From NCBI RefSeq assembly GCF_024347495.1, contig NZ_AP025491.1, forward strand, positions 1,426,001-1,490,000: a stretch of 64,000 nucleotides of DNA, in the 5' to 3' direction. Positions within the stretch are counted from its first letter, which is position 1. Each line of letters begins with the position of its first letter. The notes under the pieces were generated by a model. It was not told the DNA's origin. It was given only the letters and a program-made list of their open reading frames with translations, and did no database searches. Below are positions 55,136 through 63,376 of the stretch, in pieces. This stretch comes from Vibrio gallaecicus. GTDB lineage: Bacteria > Pseudomonadota > Gammaproteobacteria > Enterobacterales > Vibrionaceae. A program made the position numbers and the translations under genes.

Positions 55136-56484
55136 TATCTGTTCTCCTCAGCGCGCTCTAGAAGCATATTTCGGTATGCAATTGCGCTCTGTTTCAATGT
55201 TCTTTCTTGGGTGGTGTAATCAACATGGACAATGCCAAAACGCTGGCAGTAGCCGAATGCCCACTCAAAGTTATCCATTAGGCTCCAAGCGAAGTAACCG
55301 TCGACTTTAACCCCCGCTTCAACGGCGTTGTGAACCGCCTCGATGTGACCTTGGAAATAACGAACGCGTTGGTCATCCATCACTTGTCCGTTAACGCGCT
55401 CGTCGTTACCCGCTGCGCCATTTTCAGTAATGTAGATAGGTGGTATGTTTTCATAACGAGCATCCAGTCTTACCAATAAATCGGTTAAACCTTGTGGGTT
55501 GATCTCCCAGCCGATGTAAGTGTGTTCAGCTTCAGTTTGTTTCACCGATTCAATATCGCCGTTCTCATTAAAGCGAGCGACATTGCGTGTGTAGTAGTTG
55601 ATGCCGATGTAATCCACCGGTGCGCTGATAATGTCTAAGTCACCTTCGAGGATCATCGGCATGTTCATCGCTTGGCGTTCAACCACTAACTGTGGGTATT
55701 CACCTTTCAATACTGGGTCGATAAACCAGTGGTAGTTCTCCGCTTCGCAGTAGTCTGCTGCCGCTTGGTCTTGTGGTGTTAATGGGTAAGCCGGTGTCGC
55801 GTTGAATACCACGCCGTGCTTAGCGTTTGGCGCATTTTTACGAAGGATCGGCATCGCTAAACCATGGCCTAACATCAAGTGGTGAGACGCTAAGTAGCCC
55901 TCTTTCTCGCCTTTGATACCTGGTGCGTGTTCGCCCCATCGGTAACCTAGAAATGCAGACACAAACGGTTCATTAAGCGTGGTGTACACGTCGATGGTAT
56001 CGCCAAAGTATTTACTCACCACTTCTGCGTATTCTGCGAATTTGTAAGACGTTTCACGATTTAGCCAACCGCCCTTATCTTCAAGGTATTGCGGCAGGTC
56101 CCAGTGATAAAGCGTCACATAAACCTTCATGCCACGAGCATGGCACTCATCAATAATTTGCTCGTAAAACTCTAAGCCTTCTTGATTCACCACACCGTCT
56201 TGCGGCAGGATGCGCGGCCATGCAATAGAGAGACGGTAAGCATCCACGCCTAAACCTTGTATCATCTCAATGTCTTGTTGCCATAAGTGGTAGTGGTCAC
56301 ACGCCACATCACCACTGTCGCCGTTATCGACCTTGCCCGGTGTCTTACAGAAAGTGTCCCAGATAGACGGTGTACGACCGCCCTCTTCAACGCCGCCTTC
56401 GATTTGGTATGAAGACGTAGCCACACCGAATACAAATTCCTTACTGCGTAACTTTGAATCACTTGGAAGTTGATATTTATTCAT
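55135..56484 (-). CDS. Beta-glucosidase, GH1 family
   Basis: A 449-residue GH1 enzyme. The acid/base Glu is in TLNEPFVSAFLGYRWG near 171 and the nucleophile Glu in YITENGAAGND near 351; FVFGVATSSYQIEGG opens the barrel. There is no signal peptide, so it is cytoplasmic and acts on imported oligosaccharides. The lack of phospho-sugar residues expected for a 6-phospho enzyme, plus the ABC importer context, points to non-phosphorylated beta-glucosides. I set the start at 56484 (MNKYQLPSD); the frame upstream to 56616 overlaps the permease gene. Confidence 0.93.
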   Translation of the reverse strand: MNKYQLPSDSKLRSKEFVFGVATSSYQIEGGVEEGGRTPSIWDTFCKTPGKVDNGDSGDVACDHYHLWQQDIEMIQGLGVDAYRLSIAWPRILPQDGVVNQEGLEFYEQIIDECHARGMKVYVTLYHWDLPQYLEDKGGWLNRETSYKFAEYAEVVSKYFGDTIDVYTTLNEPFVSAFLGYRWGEHAPGIKGEKEGYLASHHLMLGHGLAMPILRKNAPNAKHGVVFNATPAYPLTPQDQAAADYCEAENYHWFIDPVLKGEYPQLVVERQAMNMPMILEGDLDIISAPVDYIGINYYTRNVARFNENGDIESVKQTEAEHTYIGWEINPQGLTDLLVRLDARYENIPPIYITENGAAGNDERVNGQVMDDQRVRYFQGHIEAVHNAVEAGVKVDGYFAWSLMDNFEWAFGYCQRFGIVHVDYTTQERTLKQSAIAYRNMLLERAEENR

Positions 56485-56501
56485 TGTTATAACCCTTAAA
56501 C

Positions 56502-57395
56502 CTAACCTTTGACTGCGCCGGACGTTAAACCACTGATCATCTGTTTCGATGCGAACAGGTAAGTGATCACGAGCGGTAAAATAGAAATTGTGGTACCTAG
56601 CATTACCGCGCCCCATGGCGTATTCGGAATACCTTGAACACTTCGAAGTGCTTGTGTAATGACATAGTTATCTGGGTTGTTTAGCACCACGAGAGGCTGC
56701 ATAAACATGTTCCAGAAGAAAACGAACTGAACAATCGCAAGCGTTGCCAATGCTGGCTTCATCAGTGGCAATACCACGCTCCAGTATGTTCTGAACTCGC
56801 CAGCACCATCCAATTTCGCTGCTTCAAGTAGCTCTTTTGGAATCGATGCAATCACGTGCTGACGCATCAAAAAGATACCAAATGGTGTGGTGGTGAACGG
56901 TAGCCATACCGCCATGTGGTTATCCAACAAACCTAAGAATTTCACGATCATGAAGTAAGGGATCAAGCTAAGCACCGGCGGAATCGCCATTGAGCCAACC
57001 AGCATGCCGAACAACACATTCTTACCGCGGAACTTAAACACAGCAAACGCGTAACCACCCATGCTACAAAACAGCAGCGAGATAGTGGTACCTAAGAACG
57101 CCACGTAAATCGAATTAAACATCGCTTTCCAAAACGGCATGATTTCCAGCAGTTTTGCGTAGTTCACCATTAGGCTATCGCCAATCGCAAAGCTGATGCC
57201 TGAGCCGAAGATTTCCGAACGATCACGTGTTGAAAGCAGAGCTGACCATACAAACGGAAACACCGTAATGATTGCAGAAACCACCAGTAAAATGCCTAAC
57301 ATGACCATCAAGATTTTAGTCAGAATGTACATGCTGCGTTCGCTTGGCATCAGCCCACTTAGTGGTGAGGTATTTGTCTTAATTGATGTCGACAT
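56502..57395 (-). CDS. Sugar ABC transporter permease, MalG/LacG type
   Basis: A 297-residue permease with six predicted helices and the EAA loop LLEAAKLDGAGEFRTYWSVV that contacts the ATPase. It is the second permease of the importer and starts one base after the stop of the first. An AGGGGA ribosome-binding site is present. Ligand specificity comes from the binding protein rather than this subunit. Confidence 0.92.
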   Translation of the reverse strand: MSTSIKTNTSPLSGLMPSERSMYILTKILMVMLGILLVVSAIITVFPFVWSALLSTRDRSEIFGSGISFAIGDSLMVNYAKLLEIMPFWKAMFNSIYVAFLGTTISLLFCSMGGYAFAVFKFRGKNVLFGMLVGSMAIPPVLSLIPYFMIVKFLGLLDNHMAVWLPFTTTPFGIFLMRQHVIASIPKELLEAAKLDGAGEFRTYWSVVLPLMKPALATLAIVQFVFFWNMFMQPLVVLNNPDNYVITQALRSVQGIPNTPWGAVMLGTTISILPLVITYLFASKQMISGLTSGAVKG

Positions 57396-57396
57396 C

Positions 57397-58383
57397 TTAA
57401 TGTTCCCCTAAGCCTTTCTTACCGAAGAATAAAAATTGAACCAAGGTACACGTTGCAATGAGTGCAAACAGAAGCCATGAAATCGCTGACGCTGTGCCCA
57501 TTTCTAACCATTCCCAACCCACTTTGTAGAGGTACATAGAGATAGTTAAACCAGATTGACCCGTACCACCTGTACCACGCGTTAGAACGAACGGTTCTTC
57601 AAACATCTGCAAGTTACCGATGATCGTCATCGTGATAGCAAAGAAGATGAACGGACGAATCATTGGTAGTGAAATGTTCCAGAAACGGCGGAAGGCATTC
57701 GCACCGTCCATACGAGCAGCTTCTAAAATGTCTTTAGGAATCGTCATTAAACCTGTGGTGTAAAGGACGATGTTAAAACCGGTGTATTTCCAGAAAACCA
57801 TGATTGCGATAGACGGCTTCACCATAGTGGCATCGTCTAACCAACGGATTGGTTGGAAATCGTTAACCCAAGCGAATGCCCAACCAAACAGCGTGCTATC
57901 GGCGAGAGCCATCAGCGTTTGGTTAATAATTCCAGAGTTAGGAGAGTACATATTGAAGAAAATCAGTGACGCTGCGACCGTTGATGTAATGAACGGTAGA
58001 AAGTACGCCGATGTTAGCCAGTGACGCATGCGGTCACCCATAGAAACCAACATGTAAGCTACTGGTATAGCGACTAAGTGCTGAGCTACACCTGACGTGA
58101 TGGCTAGCCAAAGCGTGTTCTTTAATGAACGCCATAACCATGGGTCCGTTAAAGCAATGTGATAGTTCTCAAAACCAACGAACTCCATCGCATCCATGCC
58201 TCTTACCGGGTTCCACTCGTGGAACGACAGGTAAACAGAGAACAACAGCGGGAAGATCCCAAATACAGAAAAAATGATCAGAAACGGCAGAAGGAATCCA
58301 TACGGTGTAAGCGCTTTCAAATTCAGGCGAGAAAAAAGGCTTTGCTCCGAAGGTTCTATCGTTGTGCTCGCTGTATGATTCAT
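57397..58383 (-). CDS. Sugar ABC transporter permease, MalF/LacF type
   Basis: A 328-residue permease with about six membrane helices and the EAA loop LEAARMDGANAFRRFWNISL. It pairs with the MalG-type subunit. The start has an AGAGG ribosome-binding site. It lies 67 bases after the binding protein gene, with a stem-loop in the gap. Confidence 0.92.
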   Translation of the reverse strand: MNHTASTTIEPSEQSLFSRLNLKALTPYGFLLPFLIIFSVFGIFPLLFSVYLSFHEWNPVRGMDAMEFVGFENYHIALTDPWLWRSLKNTLWLAITSGVAQHLVAIPVAYMLVSMGDRMRHWLTSAYFLPFITSTVAASLIFFNMYSPNSGIINQTLMALADSTLFGWAFAWVNDFQPIRWLDDATMVKPSIAIMVFWKYTGFNIVLYTTGLMTIPKDILEAARMDGANAFRRFWNISLPMIRPFIFFAITMTIIGNLQMFEEPFVLTRGTGGTGQSGLTISMYLYKVGWEWLEMGTASAISWLLFALIATCTLVQFLFFGKKGLGEH

Positions 58384-58403
58384 AGTAACGACCTCTTAGA
58401 AAA

Positions 58404-58426
58404 GGAAGCGCGTTATCCACGCTTCC
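58404..58426 (-). other. Intercistronic hairpin after the binding protein gene
   Basis: On the minus strand, GGAAGCG-N9-CGCTTCC is followed by TTTTC. It resembles the attenuating hairpins found between binding-protein and permease genes, which give excess binding protein. Confidence 0.6.
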
Positions 58427-58450
58427 TCACTTACTTAAAAAATAACTAAA

Positions 58451-59695
58451 TTAAAGATTACGAGTACGACGCTTGATTAGACGCTCAGCCTCTTTAAGCG
58501 CAGTCTTGATGTCTTTGCCTTCATCAAGCACTTCCATCAATGCGTTCTCTAAAATAATAGAACGTGCAACATGGTCACCTTGTGCTGGAGCGACTGGTTT
58601 AATATTTTGAGCGACTTCAGCAAAGATTAGACGAGCTTTTTGTCCACCTAGGAACTCCATTTCTTCTTGGAATAACGCATCGTCATACGTAGTGACATTT
58701 GCCGGGAAAGCAGCAATCGTTTCGAAGTGCTTAAGTTGAACGTCACGTTTAGTCGTCATGTATTCAATCAGCGCCCAAGCTTCATCTGGGTTGTCTGATT
58801 GAGTTGGAATTGAAAGGAATGAACCGCCCCAGCTGCCATAGATGCCATCAGGTAGGTTTTCTACTGCCCACTTACCTTTGGTTTCAGGTGCAATCCAGTT
58901 GTTTAGGTGTCCCAGCAGCCAAGCGCCAGAAAGTTGAGTTGCGAATGTGCCGTTACGGAAGCCTTCGTACCATTCGTTAGACCAAGCCAAAATACGGCCA
59001 TCTAAGCCTTTATCGCGGATTTCTTTCGCGACTTCAAAAGCGTGAACAAAACGCTCTGATGTCACGACTGGGTTACCATCTTTATCGAAATAAAGACCTT
59101 CACCTTCAGGAACGGTTGTGAAGATAATCGCTTGTGCTACGTCTGCCGCTGAAGCAATAAGCTGTACGTTTTGCTCTTTCAGTTTTTCACCAGCCGCAAT
59201 GTATGAATCCCAATCCTTGATTGCTTCATTGACATCAATACCCGCTTTTTCAAATACGTCAGTACGGTAGTACATGACACCAGGACCTAGGTCGACAGGG
59301 ATGCCGTACATATCGCCGTCAGCACCTTTACCTTGTGCCCACGCATACGGTGCAAATCGTTCTTCGTATTTATCTGCGCCGTAGTTTTCAGAAAGGTTAA
59401 CTAGACCTCCAGAACCCACGAATGGACCGATTTTTTCTACATCCACAACAATCACATCACCCGCACCAGAGCCAGTTGCTAAGTTTGTGGTCAGTTTTGT
59501 GTGGTGATCACCGTGGTTATTCATTAGGTAGTCGACTTTGATTCCCGTTTCCTTTTCAAAATCAGGCAGTAATACTTTCAGGCTACTATCGAAATCTGGA
59601 AAGCCGTCAAAACGAATTTCTTTATCAGCAGCGTTTGCTGTTGCAGCAAGTCCTAAAGCGACTGCGCAAGAAAGCGCTAAGGTCTTAAGTTTCAT
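58451..59695 (-). CDS. Sugar ABC transporter substrate-binding protein
   Basis: A 414-residue periplasmic binding protein. A 22-residue signal peptide (MKLKTLALSCAVALGLAATA, then NA-ADKE) precedes the mature part, and the segment VDLGPGVMYYRTDVFEKAG is typical of the carbohydrate (CUT1) SBP family. It captures the oligosaccharide in the periplasm and hands it to the permeases. It has an AAGGAT ribosome-binding site and starts 18 bases after the LacI gene, so both are in one transcript. Confidence 0.93.
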   Translation of the reverse strand: MKLKTLALSCAVALGLAATANAADKEIRFDGFPDFDSSLKVLLPDFEKETGIKVDYLMNNHGDHHTKLTTNLATGSGAGDVIVVDVEKIGPFVGSGGLVNLSENYGADKYEERFAPYAWAQGKGADGDMYGIPVDLGPGVMYYRTDVFEKAGIDVNEAIKDWDSYIAAGEKLKEQNVQLIASAADVAQAIIFTTVPEGEGLYFDKDGNPVVTSERFVHAFEVAKEIRDKGLDGRILAWSNEWYEGFRNGTFATQLSGAWLLGHLNNWIAPETKGKWAVENLPDGIYGSWGGSFLSIPTQSDNPDEAWALIEYMTTKRDVQLKHFETIAAFPANVTTYDDALFQEEMEFLGGQKARLIFAEVAQNIKPVAPAQGDHVARSIILENALMEVLDEGKDIKTALKEAERLIKRRTRNL

Positions 59696-59713
59696 GTTCT
59701 ATCCTTAATATTT

Positions 59714-60721
59714 TTATAGGGTATCTAGTAAATTCGTAACCGAGTTTCTAGCAACCAAAGTCGGCAACAATTTAAAATTCACATCACGTTTAATCTTGTT
59801 GAGTTTTTGCAAAGTCAGCTGAACCGCTTCAATGCTCATCTCTTCTATTGGAAAATTAATGGTGGTCAAACTAGGGGTTAGGTATCGAGCGAATATGGTG
59901 TTATCAAAGCCCACAAGAGAAACATCCTCTGGTACAGAAAGCCCTTCTTCATGCAGCACTTCAAATGCGCCAAATGCCATGTGATCGTTTGATGCAAACA
60001 CTGCAGTAAATCGGCATTTACGGTTAATCAATTTCTTCATGGCACTAACACCGGTTTGTTCCGTGAACCCAGCCTCTGAAACCAATGCTTCATCGTAGGG
60101 CACATTCGCCTCTTCCAAAGCCTTTCGATAACCTTGCAAACGCCCCCGAGCATCTGCTTTATCTAAAGGTCCGGTAATACATGCGATTCTGGTGTGCCCC
60201 TGTCGCAGTAAATATTGAGTAGCAAGTTGTCCCCCGACCTCGTTATCAATATCTATGCAGCTCATTGCCATTTCTGGAATAAAGCGGTTAATTAAAACCA
60301 CAGGGGTTCCCTGATCTTCCAGTTCAATTAAATAATCATCGCTCAGCATTTGAGTATGAAGTATCAAAGCGTCCACTCGGCGCCCTAATAAAAACTCCAC
60401 AGACTCACGTTGCCCTTGCTCTGTATTTGAACCAGCAGTTACCACAGCGTGATAACCAAAGCGGCGGAGGTTCTCTTCTAAACAATGCAAAATCCCCGAA
60501 TAGAAAGAACCACCAAGTTCAGGTACAACAATCCCAATGCTGCCACTACGACTAGACGCTAAAGCTTGAGCAATAGAGTTAGGGCGATAACCCAACTCTT
60601 TAATCGCTTTTTCAACTTTTAGTTTCTTGTCATGACTGACTCGGCTCGTTCCATTAATCACTCTGGAAACTGTCGCCTGAGATACACCAGCATGCTCTGA
60701 TACGTGCTTTATTGTCGCCAC
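59714..60721 (-). CDS. LacI-family regulator of the beta-glucoside ABC operon
   Basis: A 335-residue LacI/GalR regulator starting at GTG with a CGAGG ribosome-binding site. The helix-turn-helix is VSEHAGVSQATVSRVINGTS with the hinge RPNSIAQALASSRS, and the effector domain follows. It is the first gene of the operon, so it is probably autoregulated by the two operators upstream. Its likely operator motif is TGTAANCGCTTTCA. Confidence 0.9.
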   Translation of the reverse strand: MATIKHVSEHAGVSQATVSRVINGTSRVSHDKKLKVEKAIKELGYRPNSIAQALASSRSGSIGIVVPELGGSFYSGILHCLEENLRRFGYHAVVTAGSNTEQGQRESVEFLLGRRVDALILHTQMLSDDYLIELEDQGTPVVLINRFIPEMAMSCIDIDNEVGGQLATQYLLRQGHTRIACITGPLDKADARGRLQGYRKALEEANVPYDEALVSEAGFTEQTGVSAMKKLINRKCRFTAVFASNDHMAFGAFEVLHEEGLSVPEDVSLVGFDNTIFARYLTPSLTTINFPIEEMSIEAVQLTLQKLNKIKRDVNFKLLPTLVARNSVTNLLDTL

Positions 60722-60745
60722 TCGAACCTCGATACTTCATTAGCT

Positions 60746-60759
60746 TGTAACCGCTTTCA
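60746..60759. promoter_or_regulatory. LacI operator 1
   Basis: TGTAACCGCTTTCA, the same motif as operator 2 apart from one base (read on the opposite strand). Confidence 0.72.
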
Positions 60760-60791
60760 TAAAGATTATTGACGAAGTGAGTACTAGTTTG

Positions 60792-60807
60792 AGTGAGTAC
60801 CATCACA
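60792..60807. promoter_or_regulatory. CRP site
   Basis: AGTGA-GTACCA-TCACA matches the CRP consensus TGTGA-N6-TCACA in nine of ten conserved positions. It sits roughly midway between the two LacI operators. Confidence 0.72.
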
Positions 60808-60843
60808 CTAAACTCGGGGTGAAATGGCTAGATTGGTAAATGT

Positions 60844-60857
60844 TGAAAGCGCTTACA
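60844..60857. promoter_or_regulatory. LacI operator 2
   Basis: TGAAAGCGCTTACA is the reverse complement of TGTAAGCGCTTTCA. Its centre is 98 bp from that of operator 1, compatible with repressor looping. Confidence 0.75.
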
Positions 60858-61112
60858 AATTAATTCCGCGCCATGAAACTGTTTCATGAAATTATGGTTC
60901 ACCTAATCAAAATAGCACTCGGTTACCCGTCATATCTGCCTTGCCAAACACACTTAAAGTCCACTAACTTAGAAGCGCTATTAAGTAATCAACCTACAAC
61001 AGAAAGTAATATACGGGTCTATATTGACCTTAATGTTTCAGCGTTCATGCGAAACTGTATGGGAACATTTCATAGCACTTTTAGTTCAAATACTTGTATC
61101 AAGAATGAAAAC

Positions 61113-61136
61113 AGAAATAGAAATAGAAATAGAAAC
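61113..61136. repeat. (AGAAAT)3 short tandem repeat
   Basis: Three perfect AGAAAT copies plus a diverged fourth (AGAAAC). Read on the minus strand, it supplies the T-rich tail after the MCP terminator hairpin. Confidence 0.65.
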
Positions 61137-61157
61137 GCCCAGCTAAAAGGCTGGGCG
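61136..61157 (-). terminator. Terminator of the MCP gene
   Basis: CGCCCAGC-N6-GCTGGGCG is a perfect 8-bp stem followed on the minus strand by TTTCTATTTCTATTTC, 42 bases after the MCP stop codon. Confidence 0.78.
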
Positions 61158-61198
61158 TGGAAACATCAGAAAGACCTAAATGGTATCCAAAATCTTAT

Positions 61199-63205
61199 TT
61201 AGGATGGTTTCGCTAGTTTGAATTCTTGAGTTAACGAAAATTGCTGCTGTGACATGGTTTCAAGCTGCAGACCATGAGAGAACAATACCTGAGATCGTTG
61301 AGAGTTATCTTCTGCCAATGTGTGTATCTGGCTGATGTTTTGAGTAACTTGAGAAGCAACCACTTGGTGCTCAGTAGTTGCAGTCGCGATTTGATGACTT
61401 CTTTGCTCTACTTCGTTGAGAAGATCAGAGACCATCGATATCGAGTGATTAACTTCACCTGTTTGCTCAACGCATTGAACCATCCCCATCACGCATTGAT
61501 TAATTTGCTCCACCGCCAGTTTAGAGCTAGTTTGCAGCTGCTCTATCTTGTTGTGTATTTCTTGCGTAGAAGCATTAGTTTTTGCCGCTAACACGCGAAC
61601 TTCATCGGCAACCACAGAGAAACCACGCCCTTGCTCACCCGCTCGCGCCGCTTCTATTGCTGCATTCAATGCCAATAAATTGGTTTGCTCAGAGATCCCA
61701 GATATTACATCCAGTATCGAACCAATGCTGGCGCTTTCGCTTTCAAGCTGATCGATGGTCGCCGTTGACTCCGCCAATTTACCTTCTAGATTGCTCATCA
61801 ACTCGACACTTTTATCCACCGTCTTTTGTCCATGGTTAGAACTCGAAACGGCTTCGGTCACCAAGGTTAAGGTTTGATTCGCGGCTTGGGTTATCTCCGT
61901 CACAGAGCACTCGATCTGCTCCATCGCCGTTGCCACCATAACCGTTTGATTGGTTTGATCCTGCATCGCCTCACTCAGTGAGCGACTGGTGCTTTGGTTC
62001 TCAAGAGAGGCTTCTTTCAGACGCGATGACGACTGACGCATGCTCTCAATGATTTGAGTCAGGTGACTGATCACCAAGTTCACTTTATCGCTCACCAAGC
62101 CGAATTCATTGTGGGCTCGATACTGAACCATCACGCTCAAATCTTTGTTGGCAACTTGTTCTAAAGCACTTTGCAACAACTTGCTTGGTTTGCGAATCCC
62201 TTTGGCAATATTCAGCCCTATCAGCAGAGCAAGAAAAACAGAGCCTACAGCAATAATAGTTTGCATCATAAGGGCTCGCAGTGAAGAGCCCATCGACTCG
62301 TGATACAGGCGTGTTGCTGTGTCTTCTGCGTAAATGGATAACTCATCAAAATGGTTCAATTGGAGATCAATCAACTGCTCAATTTCCAACCTTTGCTGCG
62401 TAATGGACTCATCTAACTTGACTGTTTCCTTGTGTATAGACACTGAACCTTTCGCTGAAAAAGCATGAGAAGCGAGCAGTGACAAAGACTGCTTACTGCG
62501 GCGCAGCGCAGACGAGTCCAAACGGTCTAAGTCTGATACAGCTTGTTCGAATCGCTGTTTTCGACTTTGCAGGCGGCGCTCAACCCCACGAACTTCCGAA
62601 GAGGTTTGCAATGAGAAAGCCTCATTAGATTCAGCCGCTATCAAACTTAATTGCACCAGCAATGCTTCTACCGCTTTTTGTGTTTGCGCTGAATTCGCAC
62701 TCGCCAGTTGATTAACCAAAGTGTTATTTAGCTGCCCCACTACAGACTGAAATTGAGTTTGCCTCATCAAGCCGAGATCTTTGCTATCCAGATAAGTAAC
62801 GTAACCTTCTAACAGCTGCTCAATACTACCGATCGTAGCGGCACCAGTGTCATTAATATTTGAGAGCAGAAGTTCAAGTGGCGAGCCCGATTCAGCCTTG
62901 CCATCAAACCAATCTAACTGCTGTTTATATTGTTCGATACTACTCAAAACGGTTTGTTTTAGTGGTTCCAGTTCATCAATGTAGTTGGCGGATAAATAGG
63001 GAGTAGTACTGCGATTTATGTCCAAGAACCGAATCGTAAGAGTGGAAGATTGGAGCATTAAAGGAGTGGCTTGTTGAGCTATGGTTTCGATGTGTGAGGT
63101 TATGTTCTTGTTACTGCTAATACTCAACCATGCGCTACCAAGCATGATGACTATCAGCGTGAAAAAACCTAAATAAACTCGAGACACGATGGAAGAAAGC
63201 CTCAT
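61199..63205 (-). CDS. Methyl-accepting chemotaxis protein beside the porin gene
   Basis: A ~668-residue chemoreceptor. Membrane helix 1 is near residues 8-30, followed by a large (~290-residue) helical periplasmic domain, helix 2 ([19 protein letters not shown], near 325-345), a HAMP domain and the signalling hairpin with [20 protein letters not shown]. The start is set at 63205 (MRLSSIV) with an AAGGA ribosome-binding site; the upstream frame to 63244 runs through the porin terminator. Its place between the porin and the ABC operon suggests a role in sensing the same oligosaccharide, directly or through the binding protein. Confidence 0.9.
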   Translation of the reverse strand: MRLSSIVSRVYLGFFTLIVIMLGSAWLSISSNKNITSHIETIAQQATPLMLQSSTLTIRFLDINRSTTPYLSANYIDELEPLKQTVLSSIEQYKQQLDWFDGKAESGSPLELLLSNINDTGAATIGSIEQLLEGYVTYLDSKDLGLMRQTQFQSVVGQLNNTLVNQLASANSAQTQKAVEALLVQLSLIAAESNEAFSLQTSSEVRGVERRLQSRKQRFEQAVSDLDRLDSSALRRSKQSLSLLASHAFSAKGSVSIHKETVKLDESITQQRLEIEQLIDLQLNHFDELSIYAEDTATRLYHESMGSSLRALMMQTIIAVGSVFLALLIGLNIAKGIRKPSKLLQSALEQVANKDLSVMVQYRAHNEFGLVSDKVNLVISHLTQIIESMRQSSSRLKEASLENQSTSRSLSEAMQDQTNQTVMVATAMEQIECSVTEITQAANQTLTLVTEAVSSSNHGQKTVDKSVELMSNLEGKLAESTATIDQLESESASIGSILDVISGISEQTNLLALNAAIEAARAGEQGRGFSVVADEVRVLAAKTNASTQEIHNKIEQLQTSSKLAVEQINQCVMGMVQCVEQTGEVNHSISMVSDLLNEVEQRSHQIATATTEHQVVASQVTQNISQIHTLAEDNSQRSQVLFSHGLQLETMSQQQFSLTQEFKLAKPS

Positions 63206-63227
63206 AGTTATTCCTTGCTCTAATGGC

Positions 63228-63257
63228 GAAAAAAATGGGCACAATAAATGTGCCCAT
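63228..63257 (-). terminator. Terminator of the porin gene, directly before the MCP start
   Basis: On the minus strand, ATGGGCACA-N5-TGTGCCCAT (9 bp) is followed by a TTTTTT run. The run ends ~23 bases before the MCP ATG and ~120 bases after the porin stop codon. Confidence 0.87.
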
Positions 63258-63376
63258 AAGGGAGTTAATCTATGTAATGTTGCCCTAATAAAACTGCCTT
63301 TAGGGCTTAAATGGACAGTTACTATCTTTAAGTGATAAGCGAGCCTATTAACCCGTTAATCGTTGACGGGTAATCT

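Larger units (their letters stand above)
60722..61198. other. Control region of the beta-glucoside operon
   Basis: It holds two LacI operators with a CRP site between them, a short AGAAAT repeat and the MCP-gene terminator. The rest (about 60860-61110) shows no gene. Confidence 0.75.

Noticed and set aside
56485..56616. Extended N-terminus of the GH1 enzyme
   Set aside because: The extension overlaps the upstream permease gene and does not align with GH1 proteins; the start at 56484 fits the family.
63206..63244. Upstream start of the chemoreceptor at 63244
   Set aside because: It would translate through the terminator hairpin; the ATG at 63205 has a good AAGGA site and begins a normal MCP N-terminus.
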